Positions 34,328-43,211 are shown, counted from the first letter of the stretch. The stretch is DNA of 64,000 nucleotides from SB11 sp035906255 (GCA_035906255.1 JAMIFM010000029.1:62001-126000), one strand, 5' to 3'. Numbers and translations are program-made. Notes: a model not told the origin generated them from the letters alone.

Positions 34328-35557
34328 TTACTCAATATCCGTGCTCAGTTTGTAACGGCAAATTCGTCCGTTGCCTTTATCAGCCACATACACAATTTCT
34401 TTAAAATAACTGATACCGCTGGGTTGGTTAAACTGGAACGGACCTGCACCTTTACCGCCGAATGAGGCTATAATTTGTTTGCGGGTGGGGAAGTTGGCGG
34501 GTGGGTTCACACCTTCAATACCTGCACGGGTAAATTGGTATATTGAATCTTTTTTGCTGTCGGCTACAAAAATGTAGCCCGTAGCATCCGTTGCAATGTA
34601 AACATCGGCAGGGTTGCCAAAACGGAACGATTGGTATAAGAAACGGTTGCTTTTTGAGGTATCAAAACTTAGCAATGCCGTGTTTTCGCCATAGCTGCGT
34701 GAACCCAAATCAGGGTCGAAAGTTTCTTTAATCCATAACACCCTAAACTCTACTGATGGATTAGTATCGGCTTGACAAAGTATGAAATCGCGGCTTTTAT
34801 CCATGCCGAAAAGGCGTTGTGGCGGAGCTGCAAACCCTGCAATGGCAGATACACCCAAACAAGAGCGAAGGCTGGATGTTTGAGGGTTCAAACCGTTGGT
34901 ATAGCCTGTGTTTGCGCCGTTGGAGTTAAAAATAAGTACAGTATTATCAGGCCTTGCCGCCGTATTAAAATCGTTTTTAGGCCCTGTACGTGATACATAC
35001 AAGGTATTATCTTCTAAAGTAGTTAGCCCTGTAAATTTAACTGCTACATCATCAGCCCCGCGAAAAGCTACCTGCTGACGCGATAAATCAGCCGATGGAT
35101 GTATCAATGTATCCGTAAACACAGGGTTTCCTGCCCCCGATGGGTTAATAATATGATAAACTGCTGCTAAATCATAATCCTGCCCACCGATGTTTTGGGT
35201 AATCCTTCCGGCCACATACAAATGCAAGCGGCGATCCATTACCACGTCTGTTGCTCCGGGTATAGGTATAGTGCGGTAGCGCGTTCCTTTTTGGTCAAGT
35301 ATGTGCACACCCATATCATCTACCACATATACCATTTCATCGTACCCCACATACACATCAACAGGGTTTACAAAACCGTTGAAAAACGGAAGAACAGGCA
35401 CATAGCCCACATTTTGGGGCACCAGTTCAGGGTCAATTTTCCCTTGCTCAAAAATCTCATTAGTAGTGTCGTTCTCTTTCTTGCCGAAAAAGAAATTACA
35501 CGACGAACTTACCATCACGCCGCACAAAAGGGCTATATATAAAGGCTTTTTCACCAT
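34328..35557 (-). CDS. NHL-repeat beta-propeller lipoprotein
   Basis: 409 aa. 'VSSSC' near residue 20 is a lipobox, followed by NFFFG and KKEN. The body has repeats such as 'NPVDVYVGYDEMVYVVDD', 'NPADVYIATDATGYIFVADS' and 'QPSGISYFKEIVYVADKGNGRICRYKL', the NHL pattern of a six-bladed propeller. The ATG immediately follows the stop of the PorV-like gene, so the two are one transcript and may act together at the outer membrane. Ligand unknown. Confidence 0.83.
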   Translation of the reverse strand: MVKKPLYIALLCGVMVSSSCNFFFGKKENDTTNEIFEQGKIDPELVPQNVGYVPVLPFFNGFVNPVDVYVGYDEMVYVVDDMGVHILDQKGTRYRTIPIPGATDVVMDRRLHLYVAGRITQNIGGQDYDLAAVYHIINPSGAGNPVFTDTLIHPSADLSRQQVAFRGADDVAVKFTGLTTLEDNTLYVSRTGPKNDFNTAARPDNTVLIFNSNGANTGYTNGLNPQTSSLRSCLGVSAIAGFAAPPQRLFGMDKSRDFILCQADTNPSVEFRVLWIKETFDPDLGSRSYGENTALLSFDTSKSNRFLYQSFRFGNPADVYIATDATGYIFVADSKKDSIYQFTRAGIEGVNPPANFPTRKQIIASFGGKGAGPFQFNQPSGISYFKEIVYVADKGNGRICRYKLSTDIE

Positions 35558-36556
35558 TTATTTCAATCGTATTCCCAACGTCAGGCGATGCACATTGCCC
35601 AAACGGGTTTTATTGTTTAAGCTGTAATCAATGCTAAATTTCCCGAAACGGCGGGGCAGCATATACCCCACACCAATAGGCGGAAATCCGTCTTCATCTT
35701 GTCCTATTTCATACCCTGTGCGGATAAACAGCATATTTTTTATGCCATACTCTAATCCCAACGCAAGGGTTTCATTATTATCAGCAGGGTGATTTAGCTG
35801 CAATGATGTGCGCAGCACTTGGTTTCTTGTCTTTACGGCATCTATCGAAGCCCCTAACCTAAAAGTTGTAGGCACTGAAAGGGTTTCAAAATTTGTTATT
35901 TCCTGCTCGCCTGTATTTTTTAATACACTCACCTTACCGCTGGGTTGCACGTTAATACCAAAGTTGGTAAGGGTAACGGCAAAGCGAAGGTTGCGTACTT
36001 CACGTATCAAATAATCAAGCCCCAAATCAAACATTACGTTGTTAACTGCCACTCCGGCCATTCCTTCACGAGCATATTTACCTGTCATACCAAACGTAAA
36101 GTTACTGGTAAGTATGCGGGCATACGATGCACTTAGTACAAAACTTGAGGGTGAAAATTTACGACCAGTCCCAAGCGGCTGGTACTCGGTGGTTTCATCC
36201 ATTTCGCCTGTATTCAGCGACATTACATTAACACCCCAAAATGCCTGTTGGCCGCTACGCATGGCAAAAGCCCCCCATGCCATGTTTATCCCTGCATAGT
36301 ACAGTGTGTTACCTGCCTGTACATGGTATTTTGCAGTATCAATGCGTGAAAGTGCTGCGGGGTTCCAATACAGGGCACTTAAATCATCCGACACTGAAAT
36401 AAAACTTCCGGCCATGCCGGTACTGCGGGCATCGGGGGCAATTTTTAAAAATTGCATTCCTGTGGTGCCCGTGCGAGAATTACCGAACGAGGGTAGTACC
36501 TGTGCGTTTAACGTGCAGGTAGCTAATGTTGCAAGTATGAGTAATGTAAACCTCAT
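35558..36556 (-). CDS. PorV/PorQ-family outer membrane protein
   Basis: 332 aa with a signal peptide ending LNAQ. The start of the mature protein, 'GTTGMQFLKIAPDARSTGMAGSFISVSDDLSALYWNPAALSR', is the PorV/PorQ (FadL-like barrel) signature, and the C-terminus 'RLTLGIRLK' is a barrel-ending strand. PorV and PorQ carry T9SS cargo to the surface, but this gene is one of several paralogues found in such genomes and need not be the secretion shuttle itself. The NHL lipoprotein gene is directly downstream and the second surface cassette lies beyond it. Confidence 0.8.
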   Translation of the reverse strand: MRFTLLILATLATCTLNAQVLPSFGNSRTGTTGMQFLKIAPDARSTGMAGSFISVSDDLSALYWNPAALSRIDTAKYHVQAGNTLYYAGINMAWGAFAMRSGQQAFWGVNVMSLNTGEMDETTEYQPLGTGRKFSPSSFVLSASYARILTSNFTFGMTGKYAREGMAGVAVNNVMFDLGLDYLIREVRNLRFAVTLTNFGINVQPSGKVSVLKNTGEQEITNFETLSVPTTFRLGASIDAVKTRNQVLRTSLQLNHPADNNETLALGLEYGIKNMLFIRTGYEIGQDEDGFPPIGVGYMLPRRFGKFSIDYSLNNKTRLGNVHRLTLGIRLK

Positions 36557-36730
36557 ATAAAAAGTGTCGCAAATTACTACCTTTTACCCTGTTTGTGATT
36601 ATGCGGGGGTTAAATTTGATGTTGTGATAACACGAGCGCGCCTTGTAAAGCAAGATTTATCCTCTTTTCCCGATTACGCTATTTATATTTTACCTGAGGT
36701 ATATCATTTCAAATAAACTAACGCTTGTTG

Positions 36731-36738
36731 TACCTTTG
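36731..36738 (+). promoter_or_regulatory. -7 box TACCTTTG before the ferredoxin reductase gene
   Basis: Exact TAnnTTTG, 25 bases upstream of the ATG at 36763. A longer reading from a TTG at 36736 would start inside the box, which excludes it. Confidence 0.65.
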
Positions 36739-36762
36739 CGGCGTTATTTAGAACGATTACAA

Positions 36763-37767
36763 ATGATAAGTACTGATATATGTATAATTGGCGCGGGTCC
36801 TGTGGGTTTGTTTGCGGTTTTTGAAGCAGGGCTGCTAAAATTGCGCTGCCACGTAATGGATGTTTTGCCTCAGGTGGGCGGCCAGTTGAGCGAGATTTAT
36901 CCCAAAAAACCTATTTACGATATTCCCGGTTACCCAAGTATTTTGGCGCAAGACCTTATTGATAACCTGATGGAGCAAATTGCCCCTTTTCATCCTACTT
37001 TTACGTTGGGCGAAAGGGTGGAGGGACTTGAAAAACAAGAAGACGGCTCTTTTATTATAACTACTAAAGAGGGCACTCAAGTTCATGCCAAAACGGTTTG
37101 CATAGCAGGCGGTTTAGGTTGTTTTGAGCCTCGTAAACCTGCGCTTGCCAATATTGACCAATTTGAAGGCAAAGGAATCACCTATATGATTAAAGACCCT
37201 GAAACTTACAGGGGGAAAAAGGTGGTGCTGGCAGGCGGTGGCGATAGTGCGCTTGACTGGGCTATTTACCTTGCCGATGTGGCTTCTGAGTTATCGCTGG
37301 TGCACCGCAACGAGAGTTTTAGGGGTGCGCCCGACAGTGCCGGAAAGGTAGTTCAATTGGCTCAAGACGGTAAAATTAAGCTGTATTTGAGTAGTAATAT
37401 TACTGAACTGAATGGTAACGGGGTACTAAAGAGCCTCACCATTCAAGACAAGGATAAAACCAGCCATCCTGTGGACATTGACTATTTCATTCCTTTGTTT
37501 GGGCTTAGCCCTAAACTGGGGCCTATTGAGGCATGGGGACTGAATATTGATAAACAAGCTATTGAGGTGGACACTGAAAAGTTTGAGACCAACGTACCCG
37601 GAGTGTTTGCCATTGGTGATATTAATACCTATCCCGGTAAATTAAAACTGATACTAAGCGGTTTTCACGAGGCAGCACTAATGTCGCACGGGGTGTATCG
37701 GTACATTAACCCCGGTAAGGTGCTTAACCTGAAGTACACAACGGTTAACGGGATTCAAGCGTTTTAA
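36763..37767 (+). CDS. Ferredoxin-NADP reductase, thioredoxin reductase-like
   Basis: 334 aa from ATG at 36763. FAD-binding 'ICIIGAGPVGLF' lies near the N-terminus, a second dinucleotide site 'VVLAGGGDSALDWA' near 160, and the FAD-contact 'VFAIGDINTYP' near 285. The CxxC redox motif of thioredoxin reductase is absent, which points to the FNR2 type that passes electrons between NADPH and ferredoxin. A 2Fe-2S ferredoxin gene follows 100 bases downstream. The pair probably supplies electrons to biosynthetic enzymes. Confidence 0.88.
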   Translation: MISTDICIIGAGPVGLFAVFEAGLLKLRCHVMDVLPQVGGQLSEIYPKKPIYDIPGYPSILAQDLIDNLMEQIAPFHPTFTLGERVEGLEKQEDGSFIITTKEGTQVHAKTVCIAGGLGCFEPRKPALANIDQFEGKGITYMIKDPETYRGKKVVLAGGGDSALDWAIYLADVASELSLVHRNESFRGAPDSAGKVVQLAQDGKIKLYLSSNITELNGNGVLKSLTIQDKDKTSHPVDIDYFIPLFGLSPKLGPIEAWGLNIDKQAIEVDTEKFETNVPGVFAIGDINTYPGKLKLILSGFHEAALMSHGVYRYINPGKVLNLKYTTVNGIQAF

Positions 37768-37867
37768 ATTTTTGATTTTATGATTTATAGATTAGTTGAT
37801 TGAACAAAGTAGCTTTGTGGCTTATAATCGATAAATCAACCAGTCAAAAAATCTGTAAATTCAATAA

Positions 37868-38191
37868 ATGACAAATGAAATAACAGTGTACGTGCTGAAC
37901 GATAACGGGGATAAAGAACCCGTTATTGCCCCTACGGACATGGCTCTTAGTTTGATGGAGGTTTTAAAGGGCAGCGGTTATCCCATTGAAGCCCGTTGCG
38001 GAGGTATGGCTCTTTGCGCCACTTGCCACGTGGAGGTATTGAACGATGTGCCCCTTACACCCCAAACCGACGACGAAATGGATATGCTTGATACTGTGCC
38101 AAACATTACTCCTACCAGCCGTTTGAGTTGCCAAATAAAAATTACCGACGAAATGGATGGCTTGGAAGTCCGCATTTTGGGTGAGCAATAG
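37868..38191 (+). CDS. 2Fe-2S ferredoxin, adrenodoxin type
   Basis: 107 aa. Cysteines in 'EARCGGMALCATCHVEV' (C-x5-C-x2-C) plus a fourth in 'SRLSCQI' bind a [2Fe-2S] cluster as in adrenodoxin/putidaredoxin-type ferredoxins. Acidic residues are concentrated near 70-80, the usual reductase docking side. The preceding gene encodes a ferredoxin-NADP reductase, a natural partner. Confidence 0.88.
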   Translation: MTNEITVYVLNDNGDKEPVIAPTDMALSLMEVLKGSGYPIEARCGGMALCATCHVEVLNDVPLTPQTDDEMDMLDTVPNITPTSRLSCQIKITDEMDGLEVRILGEQ

Positions 38192-38233
38192 CCGCCGTCA
38201 TTAATATTTTTCCCTGTTCGAATTTAAAATGTG

Positions 38234-38281
38234 TGTTACGGTGTTATGTTGTTACACTGTTATTGTGTTACAAATGTTACG
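38234..38281. repeat. Three 16-base tandem repeats TGTTACnnTGTTATnn
   Basis: Units begin at 38234, 38250 and 38266; the third is slightly altered. The region of 38191-38444 is otherwise gene-free. Regular spacing suggests a protein-binding array or simple tandem duplication. Confidence 0.65.
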
Positions 38282-38444
38282 CGCCGCACAAGGGGTTCAT
38301 TGCAATGAGTAAAAGCACACCGTTCGAGTTTCAAAGAGCTTGATTGTTTCGTGTTAATTGGAAAATTGTGTCAATGGACTGCTGACAAACCAACTTGTTC
38401 ATAGTATCACCCAAAAGTGGCACCGTATGCTTGCCGGAAACGTC

Positions 38445-38744
38445 CTATCCCCAGCTGCCTCCAAAAAATGGTTCAGTACATAATATATAAATTGTATATA
38501 TTAAAAATGCCCATGCCAATAGCCCCATAAAATATATAAGATTAAGCATTTCTTCCTTAATTTTTGAGGTAATATAAATAAGTAGAACAAGAGGGAACGT
38601 AAAGATAAAAGCGATTGCTACAAATGCCCCAAAAGCAAGTACATTGCCTTTGCTTCCTGTTATTGCCCCTGCTAAAGCGGGTATAATTAGCATAGCAATT
38701 ATCACCGCCGGAAAATAATATTTGGCCAGTTTCAGTTTCCACAT
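38445..38744 (-). CDS. Small multi-pass membrane protein, tandem paralogue 1
   Basis: 99 aa from the ATG at 38744, the position that matches its neighbour; a reading to 38765 is possible. Three membrane segments. 'MWKLKLAKYYFPAVIIAMLIIPALAGAI' and later 'FTFPLVLLIYITS' and 'LIYFMGLLAWAFL' line up with the gene at 38783-39082, so it is a tandem duplicate. No function known. Confidence 0.65.
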   Translation of the reverse strand: MWKLKLAKYYFPAVIIAMLIIPALAGAITGSKGNVLAFGAFVAIAFIFTFPLVLLIYITSKIKEEMLNLIYFMGLLAWAFLIYTIYILCTEPFFGGSWG

Positions 38745-38782
38745 AACTCGTGTATTATCTATCATTATTAAAAAAAACAGAC

Positions 38783-39082
38783 TTAATCAAAACCGTCTAT
38801 AAGTAAAGAACCAGTGTATAACTTATAGGCTATAAATGAGAGGAATATCCATGCTAACAACATACCAAAATATACAAGGCTGAGTGATTGTTGTTTTTTA
38901 CCTGATGTGATATATATAACGCCTACAATAGGAAAAGTGGCTAAATACACCAATAACATTACTATCATCCATTTAACCATTACTGCGGTTTCATTACTTA
39001 TAGAGCCACCTATGAGTGGTATAAGCACAACCCCGATTATAATTGCAGGCACATAATACCTTGCCAGTTTCAGTTTCCACAT
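38783..39082 (-). CDS. Small multi-pass membrane protein, tandem paralogue 2
   Basis: 99 aa from the ATG at 39082; a reading to 39163 runs into the upstream gene and lacks the shared N-terminus. 'MWKLKLARYYVPAIIIGVVLIPLIGGSI', 'ATFPIVGVIYITS' and 'LVYFGMLLAWIFLS' mirror its neighbour. It is 11 bases after the previous gene on this strand, so the two are probably cotranscribed with the membrane genes upstream. Confidence 0.65.
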   Translation of the reverse strand: MWKLKLARYYVPAIIIGVVLIPLIGGSISNETAVMVKWMIVMLLVYLATFPIVGVIYITSGKKQQSLSLVYFGMLLAWIFLSFIAYKLYTGSLLIDGFD

Positions 39083-39093
39083 AACTTTTATAG

Positions 39094-39813
39094 TTAATGC
39101 AATACTATGTTTGCTTTGCGTATCCTTTGCCAATAAATGGCGATTGCTGCTAAAATTAAGCAAAAACCAATAATAAAAAGAGGCCAGTTATAGTGCACGG
39201 GTATAAATGTTAAACCTGCCTTCATTAGTTCTTCTGCTCCCGGCCACTGCCAACTGCCATACTTTCTGCCCGCATACTCAACAAAAGGCCACATAAAAGT
39301 TATTAAAATTATGCCGCAACCAATCAGCATAGTGCCCCACTCACGCTTGCGTAAACGTCTCACAGCTCCCTTATGCTCATGCCCGATAATAATTGCCGCT
39401 AACCCTATCATGCTTAATGAAACTAAGCACGGTGTAATAACAGGCCCGTACCACGCCACAGGAATTAAAAATAATAAATCCCACTCAAAAAGGTTTTGCG
39501 GCCAGCCCAGCAGAACGTATAAGAAAACGTAATAAAAAATATCCCACACGGCAAAGCAAAACATAAACCAAGCAAACCTTGATAATCTGGTTTTTGCCAG
39601 CATCATACCTGCTGCTACCAGCATTACTACGGTAGCAGCCTCCCGTCCCAGTTCGGTTATTAAAATTATCGGAGCCATGCCGCGCATGGGGAATACAAAC
39701 CCGTCAGGGTATAGCATATACCGCAGGTACACCACCACCGCACTCTCTAAAAATGCCATTGCTATTGCAAACGCCAATGCAATAACATATTTGTTTTTAA
39801 TTTCTGCTTCCAT
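39094..39813 (-). CDS. Multi-pass membrane protein of unknown function
   Basis: 239 aa from ATG at 39813; the longer reading to 39879 is unlikely because it lacks a hydrophobic N-terminus and overlaps the previous gene by more. Six or seven membrane segments, with a conserved-looking 'ESAVVVYLRYMLYPDGFVFP' and 'AWYGPVITPCLVSLSMI'. No family recognised. It overlaps the end of the DUF4173 gene by 17 bases, which suggests translational coupling. Confidence 0.65.
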   Translation of the reverse strand: MEAEIKNKYVIALAFAIAMAFLESAVVVYLRYMLYPDGFVFPMRGMAPIILITELGREAATVVMLVAAGMMLAKTRLSRFAWFMFCFAVWDIFYYVFLYVLLGWPQNLFEWDLLFLIPVAWYGPVITPCLVSLSMIGLAAIIIGHEHKGAVRRLRKREWGTMLIGCGIILITFMWPFVEYAGRKYGSWQWPGAEELMKAGLTFIPVHYNWPLFIIGFCLILAAIAIYWQRIRKANIVLH

Positions 39814-41350
39814 TTTCTTCAGGGGTTTGGATGGTTGCAGGTGCCAAAGTATCAGGGATGGCGATGTGGTACTTATCATAATTTAATGAGTTTAGGTACA
39901 GGTAATTAGTATGTCCCGTAAAATTCCACGATTGCCAGCCCTCATTCCTGTGTTTCTCGGTAAACCTCACTGCTTTGTGTGTAAACTTCTCTGCCAGATT
40001 GTTATACTCCCATTCTTTATAGTGTCGTAGTGTCTTGGGGTCTGTGGTTGCTTCGTTCATCCATTCTTCAAGCAATGGCAGGTTGCGGTTTGATAGGCTT
40101 AACAGGTACTCAATATCAGGGTCTTCATTTATTATGTTCGCTTGTTTAAGATTATAACGGGTGATAATAATATCCCAGTCGATAGGACTGTTTGCCACAA
40201 GCACAACAAAAAAGGCAATAAAATTAATACGCACTAAATACCAGTTAGGTTTTTTTGCATATATTTTTATTGCTGTAAAAAAAAGTCCAAAAGAGGCAAG
40301 CAACAAGTAGAAAAATACCCCTACGCGTTTGTAGGTAAGCCCGTCTTCAATATCAATGTATAACAAATTTTTATAAGCTCCTGTGGCGGTAAGCAAAAGG
40401 TTTTGAATTATCCAAACAAGAGCAAGTAATTGCAGCGTTTTAGCCTTTTCTTCAAAATTTAAGTTACCTCTAAAGAAATACAGAATAATGCCTACTGCTA
40501 TAATTATTGAGAAAATTAGTGCGCCAACCCCTTGGTGTACCATTTGCGAGTAATCAAGACTGGGGTTAGCACTTACTCCTCCGGCTAAAAAGGCAACATC
40601 AGAAGCATTTACTATTAACAACAAAGCATTTAACAGTCCTAATAATAAAACGCCGGCCTTATTTTCGAGCGTAGTTTTAATAGATTCTTCTCCGTCTGTC
40701 ACACTAAGTTTGGCAATAAGAGGTTGACCCAGTTTTTGTTCCTCACGGTCAATAAACTTAATACGGCGGTTTTTTAGCAATGCAAACGAAACAAAAACAC
40801 CCAACACTGTACACATTATCCAGCCGAAAGAAATAAAACTGAAATTAATCTGTTGTAGTAATTGATTAAAAGCACTGCTGGTTGCACTATACAGTAATAC
40901 AAATAATATAAATACGCTGAATATTATTATATATACAAACCAATTGTTTCTTGGTTTTTTCTCCGTGTCTCTTTTTTTGTTTTCGCCCGCCACATGACCC
41001 TGCCTAAATGAGTTGGGCAAGGATAGCGGAAAAGCCAAACCGGTTTGTATAAAGTTAAGAATTGCCGAGGCACGGGGCTGGTGACTGTACCCTGCCACCA
41101 ACACTAATGAGAAAAAGGAAGCCACCAATGAAACAAAGCTGCCATACAGTATCATTCCGCTTAGCGAAACCAGCAAGGCAACAACACTAAACCACCAGTT
41201 CTTGCTTTTAATAATTTGTGAAGATTGCAATACTAAGCCTGCTACGATAAAAAAGCTATACAGCGCATAGTTAATGCCTGCGGCTTGGTTATAAAACAAA
41301 TAGGCAAATAAAATTCCGCCTATCAATATGAGCCAATCTTTTGTTTTCAT
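39797..41350 (-). CDS. DUF4173 family membrane protein
   Basis: 517 aa with about 10 membrane segments. 'LNFIQTGLAFPLSLPNSFRQG', 'FNQLLQQINFSFISFGWIMCTVLGVFVSFALLKNRR' and the later 'GVFFYLLLASFGLFFTAIKIYAKKPNWYLVRINF' fit DUF4153/DUF4173. The C-terminal 100 residues are soluble and contain 'NRNLPLLEEWMN'. Function is unknown. It is 17 bases after the previous membrane gene (41368-42093) in the same operon. Confidence 0.75.
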   Translation of the reverse strand: MKTKDWLILIGGILFAYLFYNQAAGINYALYSFFIVAGLVLQSSQIIKSKNWWFSVVALLVSLSGMILYGSFVSLVASFFSLVLVAGYSHQPRASAILNFIQTGLAFPLSLPNSFRQGHVAGENKKRDTEKKPRNNWFVYIIIFSVFILFVLLYSATSSAFNQLLQQINFSFISFGWIMCTVLGVFVSFALLKNRRIKFIDREEQKLGQPLIAKLSVTDGEESIKTTLENKAGVLLLGLLNALLLIVNASDVAFLAGGVSANPSLDYSQMVHQGVGALIFSIIIAVGIILYFFRGNLNFEEKAKTLQLLALVWIIQNLLLTATGAYKNLLYIDIEDGLTYKRVGVFFYLLLASFGLFFTAIKIYAKKPNWYLVRINFIAFFVVLVANSPIDWDIIITRYNLKQANIINEDPDIEYLLSLSNRNLPLLEEWMNEATTDPKTLRHYKEWEYNNLAEKFTHKAVRFTEKHRNEGWQSWNFTGHTNYLYLNSLNYDKYHIAIPDTLAPATIQTPEENGSRN

Positions 41351-41367
41351 GCTATTTAAGGGTTTAA

Positions 41368-42093
41368 TTATTTTATGTTTCTTATCGTTTCTCTTACATC
41401 CAAAAAGAAATTACTACCCCCGTCGTTTATAAGAATGAAGGTTTTAGAGGGGTCGCCAAAAAACGGACTTAGTGTATAGGATAGCTGTGCCCCGATGAAA
41501 GCAAACATTATTGCCCATGCAAACAAAAACCAGAGGGCTTTTTGCCCGTTGCTGTTTGCCGGAGTTAGTAGTTGCCCTGAGTTATCGGTAGTGTATTGGG
41601 GTTTAGGCCAAGCTGTAGTTATAATTTCGCCCATTTGTGCATAAAACAGACGGATGCCTATAAACCCTGCAATACTGAAAACCACAATGTTTATGAATTT
41701 ATAAAACTCATAACCGTTAGTAGTTATCAGAAAAAAGAAGGTAACAGGGGCAAACGCTGCCAGCACCAAGCTAATGTAGGTGAGGCTTAGTAGCATTAAT
41801 CCCAGTAGTTGTTTTAACCCCTGCTGAATGCCTAAGTAGGAAAGGAACATATACAGCGTTGGAAAACAAATTGCGGTAGTAAGCAAAAACAGTATAGGCA
41901 GTTTAACTGCTGATACTGTGGCTTGCAACGCATCGTAGCGGGCACCTATTAAAAGGCCGTAGCTCATAAGCAGGCCAAGGCATAACGCAAACAGGGCGGT
42001 AAATTCTTTAACCGTTAAACCTTCGCCCAAGGTGCGGTTTAGTACTGCTTGTTTGTTTCGGAGCAGTTGCTGTAAAGTGGCTGAGATACTCAT
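41368..42093 (-). CDS. Multi-pass membrane protein, Yip1-like topology
   Basis: 241 aa with a soluble N-terminus (about 1-35) and five membrane segments. Not recognised; topology resembles Yip1-type proteins. A palindrome identical to one before the 42448-43089 gene lies 18 bases upstream of its start, between it and the regulator gene, so the regulator may control this promoter separately. Confidence 0.65.
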   Translation of the reverse strand: MSISATLQQLLRNKQAVLNRTLGEGLTVKEFTALFALCLGLLMSYGLLIGARYDALQATVSAVKLPILFLLTTAICFPTLYMFLSYLGIQQGLKQLLGLMLLSLTYISLVLAAFAPVTFFFLITTNGYEFYKFINIVVFSIAGFIGIRLFYAQMGEIITTAWPKPQYTTDNSGQLLTPANSNGQKALWFLFAWAIMFAFIGAQLSYTLSPFFGDPSKTFILINDGGSNFFLDVRETIRNIK

Positions 42094-42110
42094 AATTATT
42101 ATTTTGTTTT

Positions 42111-42134
42111 AAAAAGCACTTTGTGTTGCAAAGT
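42111..42134. promoter_or_regulatory. Putative operator, AAAAAGCACTTTG plus TGTTG plus CAAAGT
   Basis: Inverted repeat CACTTTG n5 CAAAGTG at 42117-42135. The 24-base stretch matches 43092-43115 with one difference. It lies upstream of the - strand gene starting at 42093 and probably overlaps its promoter. Confidence 0.6.
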
Positions 42135-42151
42135 GTATGCGCAAAAAAAAT

Positions 42152-42451
42152 TTAGTCGATGTTTTTTATAAAATTTTCAAGGCTGTCAATGTGGTTTCTA
42201 AACGCTTTCTGTCCTTCTTGTGTAGCCGTATAAGTAGTGTTGGTTTTTTTGCCTATAAATCCCTTTCGCACACTCACATACCCTGTCTTTTCAAGCGCAG
42301 TTATGTGGCTGGCAAGGTTGCCGTCGGTAACATCCAGCATTTCTTTAAGCGTATTAAAGTCAATGCTGTTATTCACCATCAGCACACTCATTATTGCCAG
42401 CCGTGTGCGGTTCTCAAATGCCTTATCAAATCCGTTAAGTAGTGGTTTCAT
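42152..42451 (-). CDS. Winged-helix transcriptional regulator (HTH_34-like)
   Basis: 99 aa, a single winged-helix domain. 'FENRTRLAIMSVLMVNNSIDFNTLKEMLDVTDGNLASHITALEKTGYVSVRKGF' has the helix-turn-helix and 'GKKTNTTYTATQEGQKAF' the wing, as in small ArsR/MarR-like regulators common in Bacteroidota. The start overlaps the stop of the upstream gene by 4 bases (ATGA). It probably binds the palindromes at 42111-42134 and 43092-43115 and regulates the flanking membrane genes. Confidence 0.85.
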   Translation of the reverse strand: MKPLLNGFDKAFENRTRLAIMSVLMVNNSIDFNTLKEMLDVTDGNLASHITALEKTGYVSVRKGFIGKKTNTTYTATQEGQKAFRNHIDSLENFIKNID

Positions 42452-43089
42452 CCTTTCCGGTCATACTTATACCACATCACCCCGCCATATACAATGTGCA
42501 TCAGGCCAAATCCTACCGCCCAAAACTCAAGCCCGTAGCCTACATTAAACATTGCTATCAGTCCCAAAACAATTTCGGTAATACCCAAATAGCGTATATC
42601 GTCAAAAGTGTATTTGCTTGCATTTAATAATGCAAATCCATAAAATACAAGCGTAGCAGGGGCAATCAATCCATACTCTTGGTGGTGTAGCAACGCCAAA
42701 CAAAATATGCCCCCGGCACCCAACGGCAACAGCATATTAATAAACAGCCGTTTTGTAGTATTGTCCCAAATTTTTTGCTTCACTTTGTTTGCCTTACGCA
42801 AAGTGAAGAATGTTGCTGACGCAAGTGCCAGCAGTAATGTTACTGCCCCAATCAGCAAAAGGTTTGTTATAACCCGTTTTTCAAGCTCAATGTCAATAAA
42901 AGCATACGACTCAAAGGTGTTACGTAATCCTTCTTTGCTAAGGTAGAAATGCGTAAATACCGCCGCAGCTATGCCGCACACACCCGCCGCTACCCCTGAT
43001 ATACCGCTAAGTGATAAGAACCTCGAAGAACGGTCCATCAGCTGCCGTATCTCTTTTAGGTCGTTTAACTGGTTTTCTTTATTGCTCAT
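42448..43089 (-). CDS. Multi-pass membrane protein, regulator-linked
   Basis: 213 aa with five membrane segments after a soluble start ('LNDLKEIRQLMDRSSRFLSLSGISGV'). It overlaps the regulator start by 4 bases, a common pairing of a small winged-helix regulator and a membrane protein in Bacteroidota. Its start is 2 bases from a palindrome at 43092-43115. The function is unknown; a sensor or transporter accessory is possible. Confidence 0.7.
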   Translation of the reverse strand: MSNKENQLNDLKEIRQLMDRSSRFLSLSGISGVAAGVCGIAAAVFTHFYLSKEGLRNTFESYAFIDIELEKRVITNLLLIGAVTLLLALASATFFTLRKANKVKQKIWDNTTKRLFINMLLPLGAGGIFCLALLHHQEYGLIAPATLVFYGFALLNASKYTFDDIRYLGITEIVLGLIAMFNVGYGLEFWAVGFGLMHIVYGGVMWYKYDRKG

Positions 43090-43091
43090 TT

Positions 43092-43115
43092 AAAAAGCAC
43101 TTTGTATTGCAAAGT
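43092..43115. promoter_or_regulatory. Putative operator, second copy
   Basis: ACTTTG TATTG CAAAGT at 43099-43115, preceded by AAAAAGC, identical to the site at 42111-42134 except one base. On the - strand TTACTTTG is a -7-like box overlapping one arm, so a bound regulator would block transcription. Confidence 0.6.
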
Positions 43116-43187
43116 AATGAACGATTGATGAAATATCCAAACAATTTTTTTATCGAAATACAAACCTAAACTGTAAAAGCAGATGGT

Positions 43188-43195
43188 TAACTTTG
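43188..43195 (+). promoter_or_regulatory. -7 box TAACTTTG
   Basis: Exact TAnnTTTG, 16 bases upstream of the DinB gene ATG at 43212. Confidence 0.5.
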
Positions 43196-43211
43196 GTAAA
43201 ACCTTTCGGGT

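Noticed and set aside
36736..36762. Upstream TTG start for the ferredoxin reductase
   Set aside because: The TTG lies in the TACCTTTG promoter box.
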